Positions 7,069 through 17,632 of a DNA stretch of 45,312 nt are shown here, one piece after another. The notes below the pieces were generated by a model, which was given only the letters and a program-made list of their open reading frames with translations, searched no databases and was not told the DNA's origin. A program made the translations under genes and the position numbers. The stretch is from Longimycelium tulufanense (GTDB lineage: Bacteria > Actinomycetota > Actinomycetes > Mycobacteriales > Pseudonocardiaceae): the NCBI RefSeq assembly GCF_014645795.1, contig NZ_BMMK01000004.1, forward strand, positions 248,538 to 293,849. Reading direction: 5' to 3'. Each line of letters begins with the position of its first letter. Position 1 is the first letter of the stretch.

Positions 7069-9158
7069 GGTGCCTCCGCCCCGGCCAGCGGGGTCGAGCC
7101 CCCGGGCACGGCCAGCCAACGCTGCGCGAGCACCGGGAGGACGGCCGCCCGCACCCGCTCGGCCACCTCGTCCTCGGTGCCGTCCGCGTCCACGACCACG
7201 TAGCGATCAGGATCCGACGCGGCCATCTCGGTGAGGATGCGCTGCACGCGCCAATGGTGCTCCATACTGCCGAACCCGCCGGAGTCGGGAGGCGTACCGA
7301 GACTGGCCGGGTCCCGGTCGAGCAGCACGGTGACGTCCGGGCGGAGCTGGCCGGTGGCCCAGTCGGCCAGGCTCTCCAGGTCGGCCGGCTCCAGCCCGCC
7401 GGAGGCACCCAGGTGCGCCAGCGGGCTGTCCACGTAACGCTCCATCACCACTAAGGCGCCGGATGCCAGTGCCGGGCGCACCCGCCGCTCCACGACGTCC
7501 GCCCGTACGGCGGCAGCCACCAGGGCATGGGCCCGCGCCCCCGACAGCGAGGCGCCGTCCAGGACGCCCCGCAGGCGGCTTTCGTCCAGTGCGGGGTCCC
7601 CGGCGAGCACGACGTCCCGGCCGCCGACGCGCAGCCATTCGGCGAGCCGGGCGGCCTGGGTGGCGGTGTCGTCGACGGTGTCGCCCTCGATCGCGATGAG
7701 CATCCCACCCCCACCACGGCGCAGCCGGTCGCCGCCCCGGATGGCCGCGAGCAGGTCGGACAGGATGGGCTCGCTGCGCCGGTCGTCCATCTGCCGGTAG
7801 GCGACCACGCCGACCACGGCGGCCACCACGCCCGCGGCCAGCAGCACCGGCCGGGTGCCGTCGATCTGCATCGGCTCCCCGAAGATCGTGACCGTACGCG
7901 GCCGGACCAGCCCGACCACCAGCGGCACCACCGCGGTGGAGCCGAGCAGGATGACCTTGATGAGCAGCTGGACCAGGGCGTTGGTGCGGCCCCGCACCGC
8001 GTCCTCGACCTGCGAGCCGATGATCGTGAACGAGGTGAGGAACGCGGTGCCGGCACAGAACCCGAGGAGGGCGACCGCGGCCAGCGCCACCCACAGGTGC
8101 GGTGCCAGCGCGACCACGATCAGCGCCAGGGCGGCGACCACGATGGTGATGCCGAACAGCCGGTTGTGCGGCAGCCGGCGGGCGAGCCGCGGCATGGTGG
8201 CCATGCCCAGCGCGAGCCCCAGGAAGACCGAGACGATCAGCATGCCGTAGGCGGTGTCGCCGCCGGACAGGCTGGACGAGTAGAGCTTGGCGCAGGAGAT
8301 GATCGCGCCACCGGCCGCGACCGCGCCGGCCAGGCCGATCACCAGGCCACGGACCAGTGGCGTGGCGCGCACGAAGCGCAGGCCGTCACGCAGCATGCCG
8401 AACACGCCTGGCTGGCCGGTCGAGGCCTGGCTGGCGCGCCGGCGGGCCGGGTCGCCGTGCCCGGAGATCTCCCTGATCCGGGTGGCGACCACGATCGCCG
8501 AGGTCAGGAACAGCAGGCCGTTGATGACGACGATGATGTTGGCGATGCCCAGCTCGGAGCGCAGGTTCAGGGTGGGGCCGACGGCCGAGACCGCGGAGAA
8601 CAGGCCCGCGGCGGCGATCACCGCGCCGCCGTAGGTCATGACCACGTTGAGCTGGTTGGCCGTCTCCACCTGGTCGCGGCGCCGCAGCAGGTTCGGGATC
8701 GAGGAGTCCTTGGCCGGGATCCAGAACAACGCGCACACGCCGATCATGAAGTTGGCGACCAGCACCCACCACAGCTCGCCGACGAGCGCGATCGACAGGA
8801 ACAGCCCACACCGCGCGAGGTCGGCGACGACCATGATCTTGCGCCGGTCGAACCGGTCGGCCAGCACCCCGCCCAGCGGGCCGAAGAGCATCGCGGGCAG
8901 CAGCTGGGTGACCACCACGGCGCTGAGCGCGTAGCTCTGGACCAGATAGACGTCGGTGAGCTTGGTGATCAACGCCGACAGTGCCAGGAACGACAGCCAG
9001 TCACCAATGCTGCACAGGGCGCTGACGAACCACAGTCGACGAAATGCCGGAATGGCCAGAACACTGCGCATCCGATGCGCAGTGGATGCACGCGATTCGG
9101 CCGGCCCCGTGGAACCGACCGTCGCTGTCGCATCCTCCCCTGCCCGGATGTCGCTCAC
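7065..9158 (-). CDS. MFS transporter fused to a thymidylate-kinase-like domain with degenerate P-loop
   Basis: A 697-residue fusion. Residues about 30-460 are a major facilitator transporter with some 12 hydrophobic segments and the loop motif 'GPLGGVLADRFDRRK'. Residues about 485-690 match dTMP kinase in order: 'MLIAIEG', 'VVMERYVDSPLAHLG' (the DRY/S-type substrate motif), 'VTVLLDRDP' and 'DPDRYVVVDADG'. MFS-Tmk fusions beside holB are known in actinobacteria. Here the nucleotide-binding P-loop, normally EGxDGxGKSTQ, reads EGDTVDDTATQ (residues 491-501) without the Gly-Lys pair, and the LID region is shortened. Kinase activity therefore looks lost, and a true tmk should exist elsewhere. GTG start at 9158. 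Confidence 0.87.
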   Translation of the reverse strand: MSDIRAGEDATATVGSTGPAESRASTAHRMRSVLAIPAFRRLWFVSALCSIGDWLSFLALSALITKLTDVYLVQSYALSAVVVTQLLPAMLFGPLGGVLADRFDRRKIMVVADLARCGLFLSIALVGELWWVLVANFMIGVCALFWIPAKDSSIPNLLRRRDQVETANQLNVVMTYGGAVIAAAGLFSAVSAVGPTLNLRSELGIANIIVVINGLLFLTSAIVVATRIREISGHGDPARRRASQASTGQPGVFGMLRDGLRFVRATPLVRGLVIGLAGAVAAGGAIISCAKLYSSSLSGGDTAYGMLIVSVFLGLALGMATMPRLARRLPHNRLFGITIVVAALALIVVALAPHLWVALAAVALLGFCAGTAFLTSFTIIGSQVEDAVRGRTNALVQLLIKVILLGSTAVVPLVVGLVRPRTVTIFGEPMQIDGTRPVLLAAGVVAAVVGVVAYRQMDDRRSEPILSDLLAAIRGGDRLRRGGGGMLIAIEGDTVDDTATQAARLAEWLRVGGRDVVLAGDPALDESRLRGVLDGASLSGARAHALVAAAVRADVVERRVRPALASGALVVMERYVDSPLAHLGASGGLEPADLESLADWATGQLRPDVTVLLDRDPASLGTPPDSGGFGSMEHHWRVQRILTEMAASDPDRYVVVDADGTEDEVAERVRAAVLPVLAQRWLAVPGGSTPLAGAEAP

Positions 9159-9400
9159 CCCCGTTCCGACACACGACCCGGCGCTCGCTGGGGTCAGCGT
9201 AGCTGGGGGGACGCCGGATCGAGGGCCGCCGGTCCGTCAATGGGGGTATGTCGGGCCGTACCCAGCATCCGAGCAGGGACGATATCGGCCGGCCACGGCC
9301 ACTTGATCGGAAATCATCACACCGCGCACACCGTCAGGTCACGATTTCCCACTAAATCAGCGCGCCTCGGCACAAATTCCACCAACGGCGGTTGCGCCCG

Positions 9401-9826
9401 CTACCGGAAGATGTCCGAGACGCCTTGCAGCCAGCCCTGAACGAGGTTGTAGAGGATCACCGCGAGGATCAGGAGCAGGAACAGCCAGCTGCCCACGCCG
9501 CTCTTTCTCGGCCGCTCTCCGGTGGTGGGGATTGCCGGTGGGGTGGGCGTGCGTGGCGCGGACCGCTGGTACTGGCCGCGACGGGCCGGTGGGCGGAACG
9601 GGGGTGCCTCGTTCAGCGCCGCCTCGATCGCCCGCCGCACCGTCTGTTGCTGGCGCCGGTCGGCAGCGGGTGCGGGGGCCGGGGGCGCGACCGGCAGCGG
9701 GACCTCGCCCCGGGGTGAGGGCCCCGGTTCGGGCCCGCCGGGCAGCCCGAGGAGCGGATCCGGGAACGACCGCGGGGGCGGTGGTGGCTGCGTGCCGTCC
9801 GGGCCGAACAGCGCGTCCGAACTCAC
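9401..9826 (-). CDS. proline-rich protein with C-terminal membrane helix
   Basis: A 141-residue protein starting at GTG 9826 (SSDALFGPDG...). The first 100 residues are rich in Pro, Gly and Arg and contain a short helical block (RRQQQTVRRAIEAALNEAPP); the last 30 hold one hydrophobic helix (WLFLLLILAVILYNLV). It would sit in the membrane with its N-terminus inside. Open frame continues upstream to 9970 but is Arg-rich and lacks a convincing start. No known function. Confidence 0.65.
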   Translation of the reverse strand: MSSDALFGPDGTQPPPPPRSFPDPLLGLPGGPEPGPSPRGEVPLPVAPPAPAPAADRRQQQTVRRAIEAALNEAPPFRPPARRGQYQRSAPRTPTPPAIPTTGERPRKSGVGSWLFLLLILAVILYNLVQGWLQGVSDIFR

Positions 9827-10176
9827 CGTCCCAGCGTAGGCCCGGTCACGGCGTCGCGGCGCGCTTTCGGTGACAATGCGCCAGGATGCCGACAGCCCCG
9901 GCCGAATGTCTCGACAGCCTCCGGAGGTGCGGCACCGGCCGCGGACGGCATGGACGTCGTGCGGTGGCACGCAGGGGGAGCCCCTCGCGGTCAGTTACGC
10001 CCGCCCATGCGGGACCTTTCACCCACCCCTGCGGGTGTGCGTCGGATGCGCAAGGAAGGCTCAGCCGGGGTGAGCCTTCGCCCACGGCAGCTCGCGCCGC
10101 CTGCCCACCCACAGCTGACCCTCCTCCAACCTCTTTCCCAAACACGCGGTGCGGAACTCGGGCTCCTCGGGCGTGA
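9827..10176. other. intergenic region downstream of topA with a hairpin
   Basis: About 350 bases between topA (ends at 10177, minus strand) and the small membrane-protein gene. It contains a perfect 8-bp inverted repeat AAGGCTCA / TGAGCCTT (10056-10078, 7-base loop) that may stop topA transcription, although no T-run follows. The other frames here are overlapping low-complexity translations that I do not accept. Confidence 0.5.
10056..10078 (-). terminator. possible topA terminator hairpin
   Basis: Perfect 8-bp arms around a 7-base GC-rich loop, about 100 bases beyond the topA stop codon. A U-tract is lacking, which is common for actinobacterial terminators, so the assignment is tentative. 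Confidence 0.4.
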
Positions 10177-12888
<2,712 letters not shown>

Positions 12889-13282
12889 GCTGCCCTGCTC
12901 TCTGCTGTCGCCTATGTCCCGGCCCGCCAGTGTGCACCGGAGGAGGCCCAACTCGCTGCGCCGGGTGACGGAGAAGGCTCGCACAGCCACGGCCAAGCGG
13001 CAGGTTGGAGCCCTTGTCAACCACCCGGTGGGGTGGCGCGAGTGTTCCGCGCCACCCCTTCTGGTGTACCCGGGGACCCTGTCACCCCACCCGACTACCA
13101 CCCGACCTCACCCCGACCGGCACCCGAACCGGCCCCGGGGCGACGCGCGCTGCCCGCTTCCAGGCCACGGGCACCCGAACCCCCGCCCGCTGGTCCGGAC
13201 CAGTGGCGCTCCATCGGGCCGGTCGCCGGGGTCGTGCCCGCCTCATCCGGGCACGACGACCCGTGGCGCGAGCCAGCTCCTG
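12889..13282. other. topA upstream region
   Basis: About 390 bases between topA and the next minus-strand gene. It must hold the topA promoter. It also contains a strong hairpin (13030-13058, listed separately). No gene supported. Confidence 0.5.
13030..13058 (-). terminator. hairpin between the 13283-13867 gene and topA
   Basis: Perfect 11-bp arms GGGGTGGCGCG / CGCGCCACCCC with a 7-base loop. On the minus strand it lies about 225 bases after the stop of the 194-residue gene and about 140 bases before the topA start, so it probably separates the two transcripts. No U-run follows. Confidence 0.5.
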
Positions 13283-13867
13283 CTACCCGGCCGGCCAGTG
13301 CGGGACCGGTACCGCGGTCGGAGGCGGTCCCAACAGCTCCGCCAAACGGCTGAGCCTGCGTCGACCGGCGATGCGCAGGCCGGGGCCGCCGCCCCGGGGC
13401 CCGAGACGGGTCGCCGGTAGCCCGGCCCTGGCCAGTGCCGTGGCCAGCGGTTCGTGGGTGTCCGGGGCGTGCGGGTCCAGGCCGAGCAGGTAGCCGCCGT
13501 CAACCCCGCTTCCGGCGGTCAGCGCCCAGAGCCGGAGGATGGCGCCGTCCGGCGCGAACCCGGTGGGCACCGCCTTGACCGCGCCCCGCAGCCATTGGGC
13601 GGCCAGGGACGCGAGGTCGGCGCGGAACGCGCTCCGGACCAGCGGCCGCCCCTCGTCCGACACGGCGATCTCCGCCGCCACGTCACGCTCGGCGCAGGCC
13701 GCCAGGAGAGCGTGTGCCCGCCACGGCTCGTCAACCACCGCCGACACCCGCGCGGCACTGCCCTTTCCGAAGCTCACGGCCTGTCCGGGGCCACACAGCA
13801 ACCCGGCCAGGTCGGCAAGCCGAGGCTCGCGTGCCTCGGCGGAAAAGAAGGACAACTGCTGCCCCAC
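13283..13867 (-). CDS. conserved hypothetical protein next to topA
   Basis: A 194-residue soluble protein starting at ATG 13867 (MGQQLSFFSAEAREP). It has no signal peptide or membrane helix. The middle ('ARVSAVVDEPWRAHALLAACAERDVAAEIA') and the C-terminal stretch ('GGYLLGLDPHAPDTHEPLATALARAGL ... AGRRRLSRLAELLG') distantly recall the LAGLIDADG-like fold of WhiA, including a closing helix with R-R-L-x-x-L-x-x-L-L-G, but no nuclease acidic motif is evident. Similar proteins sit beside topA in other actinobacteria as far as I recall. Function unknown. Confidence 0.7.
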   Translation of the reverse strand: MGQQLSFFSAEAREPRLADLAGLLCGPGQAVSFGKGSAARVSAVVDEPWRAHALLAACAERDVAAEIAVSDEGRPLVRSAFRADLASLAAQWLRGAVKAVPTGFAPDGAILRLWALTAGSGVDGGYLLGLDPHAPDTHEPLATALARAGLPATRLGPRGGGPGLRIAGRRRLSRLAELLGPPPTAVPVPHWPAG

Positions 13868-13983
13868 GGGGCGAGCGTAGGGCGACGTTCCGACGAATTC
13901 GGTGTTCGCACGCCGTGCTCCGCCAGATGGCGCTCCTCCTCACCAGGCCGGGGCGGGTGCCCCACCGCGGCTGAGGTCGCGCG

Positions 13984-14604
13984 TCAGCCCGTGGGTGACG
14001 GGGTCGTCGGGCTGGTGGGGGTCGCGGTGCGCTTGGCGGACAGCTCCCGGCACTTCGGCGCCTGCTGCGAGGCCCGCTCCAGCTCCCGGTTGACCCGGAG
14101 CTCCTCGGTCGGATCCCGGAACTGCCCGAGCTGCTTGGTGTACTCGGCACCGGCGGCCTGGATCGCCTCGGCGAACTGCTCGGCGTTCGCCGGGTCGGCT
14201 TGGTCGACCTTGGCCTTGGCGTCATCCATGCCCTGCTTGATCTTGGTGAGCGTCTCCTCGGTCCGCTTGGCCGCGTCGCCCGCCGCCTTCTCCGGCGGGG
14301 CCTGCTGCAACTCCCGCATGTCCGTGATGGCCCTGTCCAGGCCGCTCGAGGCATCGCCCAGGTACTGGCTGAGCGCGGCCTTGGTCTCGGCGTTGTCCTG
14401 GCCGGACGTCTGTAGGGGCCGCGATACCAGCTCGGTGAGCGACAGCGTGGTGCCGCAGTACCTGTCCACCCATTGCACACGGGCGTCCGCCGTAGGACTC
14501 GGTCGGTCCGCTGGCGACGTCATGTCCGACGGTCCCTGGTTCGCCGTGCACGCCGCCAACGGGAACGCCACCAAGCACAGGGTGGAGATCAGCCCTCGTC
14601 GCAT
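13984..14604 (-). CDS. lipoprotein of unknown function
   Basis: A 206-residue exported lipoprotein. The N-terminus (MRRGLISTLCLVAFPLAAC) is a lipoprotein signal with lipobox LAAC, Cys19 being the expected lipidated residue. The mature region has a short Ser/Pro/Thr linker, then a mainly helical, charged domain with a Cys near each end (DRYCGTTL and APKCREL) that could form a disulfide. It ends in a Thr/Pro/Ser tail. ATG start at 14604. No enzymatic motif. Confidence 0.82.
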   Translation of the reverse strand: MRRGLISTLCLVAFPLAACTANQGPSDMTSPADRPSPTADARVQWVDRYCGTTLSLTELVSRPLQTSGQDNAETKAALSQYLGDASSGLDRAITDMRELQQAPPEKAAGDAAKRTEETLTKIKQGMDDAKAKVDQADPANAEQFAEAIQAAGAEYTKQLGQFRDPTEELRVNRELERASQQAPKCRELSAKRTATPTSPTTPSPTG

Positions 14605-14968
14605 GAGGCCCCCTTGTCACTGCCGGAAACGACCGCGAACCTACCCCTGCCGCAGCGCACCCGTGCGATCCGGCGGCCGGCGTTCACCCTGCCGACGGGT
14701 TCGAGGCCGGTCGCACCGGGCCAACCGCTCAGCGCGCCCTCTTACCGTTTTCCAGTGAGGGCTGCCGGCCAGGTCGGCCCGCGCCCGCTCCTCACACTTC
14801 GCAGCAACCCGTCCCGCCGCCCGAACACCCCATCTGACAGCCATCCGTCCCACCGGATGACTCCGGTGGGACGGATGAGCCAACAGGGTCCCTCACGGCG
14901 ACGGGACGGACCAGCCAACAGGACCGTTGCCCGGCTCCCCGGCCATGCGGCTCGAGGGGCTTCGCGGC
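14605..14968. other. intergenic region with hppA terminator
   Basis: About 360 bases between the lipoprotein gene and the end of hppA. Apart from the hairpin at 14842-14877 and, presumably, the lipoprotein promoter, I see nothing here. Confidence 0.5.
14842..14877 (-). terminator. hppA terminator hairpin
   Basis: Perfect 15-bp arms CATCCGTCCCACCGG (14842-14856) and CCGGTGGGACGGATG (14863-14877) with a 6-base loop, about 90 bases beyond the hppA stop on the minus strand. No T-run, but the stem is very stable. Confidence 0.65.
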
Positions 14969-17263
14969 TCAGACCCTGGCGTCGTCGGGCTCCTCGGCCG
15001 GGGATGACTCGGCGATCGCCGTGCTCCGCCGCTTCGCCACCACGACCGCCGCGACGATGATCGCGACCGCCAGCAGCGCGATGGTCATGCGCAGGCCGGT
15101 GGAGGCGTCGGCACCCACCGAGAGCGTGACAATCGCGGGCGCGATCAGCACCGACACCAGGTTCATCACCTTGATCAGCGGGTTGATGGCCGGGCCGGCG
15201 GTGTCCTTGAACGGGTCGCCGACCGTGTCGCCGATGACCGTGGCCGCGTGGGCCTCGGAGCCCTTGCCGCCGTGGTGCCCGTCCTCGACGAGCTTCTTGG
15301 CGTTGTCCCAGGCGCCACCCGAGTTCGCCAGGAAGATCGCCATGAGCGAGCCCGCGGCGATCGCTCCGGCCAGGTAGCCGGCCAGCGGGCCGACGCCCAG
15401 GCCGAAACCCACCGCGATGGGTGCCAGCACGGCCAGCAGACCCGGGGTGGCCAGCTCCCGCAACGAGTCCTTCGTGCAGATGTCTACGACCTTGCCGTAC
15501 TCGGGCCGCGTGGTGCCGTCCATGATCCCGGGGTTGTCCCGGAACTGGCGCCGCACCTCGAACACCACCGCGCCCGCTGCCCGGGAGACCGCGTTGACGG
15601 CCAGCCCGGAGAAGAAGAACACCACACCCGCACCGATCACCACACCGACCAGGATGTTCGGGCTGAACACACGGAAGTCGACCAAGCTGAGCGTTTCGCC
15701 GGCCTTCCGTAGCGCGGCACCGATCGCGTCGGTGTAGGAGCCGAACAGGGCGGTCGCGGCGAGGACCGCGGTCGCGATGGCGATGCCCTTGGTGATCGCC
15801 TTGGTGGTGTTGCCGACCGCGTCGAGCTCGGTGAGAGTCCGGGCGCCCTCACCGTGCACGTCACCGGACATCTCGGCGATGCCCTGCGCGTTGTCGCTGA
15901 CCGGACCGAAGGTGTCCATCGCGACGATCACGCCCACGGTGGTCAGTAGGCCGGTACCGGCGAGGGCGACGGCGAACAACGCGACCGTCACCGAACCGGA
16001 GAGCAGGAACGCCGCGTAGACGGCGCCGCCGATCACGATCGCCGTGTACACCGCCGACTCGAAGCCGACCGAGATGCCGCCGAGGATCACGGTGGCCGCG
16101 CCGGTCAGCGAGCTCTTGCCGACGTCGCGGACCGGACGGTGCTCGGTTCCGGTGAAGTAGCCGGTCAGCCACAGGATGATGCCGGCGAGCACGATGCCGA
16201 TGATCACTGCGACCGCGGCGATGAGGGCGGGGTTGCCCTCCACGTCCTGCCCGTTGGTGAGCGCGGAGAAGGTGCCGGGCAGGTAGGTGAAGGCGGCGAT
16301 CGTGGACAGCACCGCGGAGATGATCGCGGAGATGTAGAAGGAGCGGTTGATCGCCACCAGCCCGTTCTCGCCGGGCCTGGCGTTGGTGATGTAGACGCCG
16401 ATGACGGCGGTGATCACGCCGATCGCCGGCACGATGAGTGGGAACAACAGCCCCTGCACGCCGAACGCGGCGGTGCCGAGGATCAGGGCCGCCACCAGGG
16501 TCACGGCGTAGGACTCGAACAGGTCGGCCGCCATGCCCGCGCAGTCGCCGACGTTGTCGCCGACGTTGTCCGCGATCGTGGCGGCGTTGCGCGGGTCGTC
16601 CTCGGGGATGTTCTGCTCGACCTTGCCGACCAGGTCGGCGCCCACGTCGGCGGCCTTGGTGAAGATGCCGCCGCCGACACGCATGAACATCGCGAGCAAC
16701 GCGGCACCGAAACCGAAGCCTTCGAGCACCTTCGGTGCCTGCCCGGCGTACACCAGCACCACCAGGGCGGCGCCGAACAGGCCGAGGCCGACCGTGGTCA
16801 TGCCGACGACGCCGCCGGTGCGGAAGGCGATCTTCATCGCCCGCTCCCGGCCGCGGCCGTCCGTCTCGTTCGCGGCCGCCGCGACGCGCACGTTGGCCCG
16901 AGTGGACAACCACATGCCCAGATAGCCGATCGACGCGGAGAACACGGCACCGACGACGAAGAACAACGAGCGGCCGATCCGTTCGCCGATGTCGTCGGCG
17001 GGCAACAGGAACAGCAGCAGGAACACCAGCACCACGAAGGCGACGAGTGTGCGGAACTGGCGATTGAGGTAGGCCGCCGCGCCCTCCTGCACCGCCTTGG
17101 CGATGTCCTGCATCTTGGAAGTGCCCTGGCCCGCGGCCAGCACCTCCCGCAGCAGGACGTAGCCGACGGCGAGGGCAGCCAGCGCGACCACGGCGACCAC
17201 GGCGACCATGCCGCGATCACCACCGGAGAGCTCGAGGCCCTCCGCGAGGATCAGCCGGGACAT
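14969..17263 (-). CDS. hppA: membrane-bound proton-translocating pyrophosphatase
   Basis: A 764-residue integral membrane enzyme with some 16 helices that couples pyrophosphate hydrolysis to ion pumping. Family motifs are present: 'GGGIFTKAADVGADLVGKVE', 'DDPRNAATIADNVGDNVGDCAGMAADLFESY' and, near the end, 'GGAWDNAKKLVEDG' and 'GDTVGDPFKDTAGPAIN'. In the segment 'DAVGNTTKAITKG' Lys488 and Thr491 match the signature of K+-independent H+-PPases, whereas K+-dependent enzymes have Ala at the first position. ATG 17263 is preceded by AGGAGG at proper spacing. A terminator follows at 14842-14877. Confidence 0.96.
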   Translation of the reverse strand: MSRLILAEGLELSGGDRGMVAVVAVVALAALAVGYVLLREVLAAGQGTSKMQDIAKAVQEGAAAYLNRQFRTLVAFVVLVFLLLFLLPADDIGERIGRSLFFVVGAVFSASIGYLGMWLSTRANVRVAAAANETDGRGRERAMKIAFRTGGVVGMTTVGLGLFGAALVVLVYAGQAPKVLEGFGFGAALLAMFMRVGGGIFTKAADVGADLVGKVEQNIPEDDPRNAATIADNVGDNVGDCAGMAADLFESYAVTLVAALILGTAAFGVQGLLFPLIVPAIGVITAVIGVYITNARPGENGLVAINRSFYISAIISAVLSTIAAFTYLPGTFSALTNGQDVEGNPALIAAVAVIIGIVLAGIILWLTGYFTGTEHRPVRDVGKSSLTGAATVILGGISVGFESAVYTAIVIGGAVYAAFLLSGSVTVALFAVALAGTGLLTTVGVIVAMDTFGPVSDNAQGIAEMSGDVHGEGARTLTELDAVGNTTKAITKGIAIATAVLAATALFGSYTDAIGAALRKAGETLSLVDFRVFSPNILVGVVIGAGVVFFFSGLAVNAVSRAAGAVVFEVRRQFRDNPGIMDGTTRPEYGKVVDICTKDSLRELATPGLLAVLAPIAVGFGLGVGPLAGYLAGAIAAGSLMAIFLANSGGAWDNAKKLVEDGHHGGKGSEAHAATVIGDTVGDPFKDTAGPAINPLIKVMNLVSVLIAPAIVTLSVGADASTGLRMTIALLAVAIIVAAVVVAKRRSTAIAESSPAEEPDDARV

Positions 17264-17632
17264 CCGTCCTCCTGGTGACGACTGCACTGTGGCGCCCGGA
17301 GCCGCTCTGGCGGCGCGCCGGCTCCGACGCCGGGGAAGAAGCACGCCGCCCGTGTGGGCGGCGTCACGAGGCGGCAGTCTATTCACAGTGCCAGTGGCTC
17401 AGTTCACTGTGTGACCCTCGCCGCTCCCGTACGGACCAAGAATGCGCCTTTGTATCGATCCAGAATCACCTGAGCGGAAGCACGTGATCGCGTTCCGCAT
17501 CGGGGAGTCCGCAATGGTCCGGCTGGATCGGATCCGACGGTTGGTCACGATTGAGAGATCACCCGGGCGGTCGTTTACATTGCGCGGTTCACCTTCGCGG
17601 AGAACCCTCGGCCGGCGGTCGGGGATGTCGGT
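17264..17632. other. divergent promoter region of hppA and the helicase gene
   Basis: About 370 bases between two divergent genes. It holds an inverted repeat CACAGTG (17384-17390) / CACTGTG (17405-17411) with a 14-base spacer, about 120-150 bases upstream of hppA, which could be an operator. No gene supported. Confidence 0.45.

Noticed and set aside
7527-9440. 637-codon plus-strand frame opposite the MFS fusion
   Set aside because: Gln/Asp/Arg/His-rich antisense shadow of the transporter gene; no motif.
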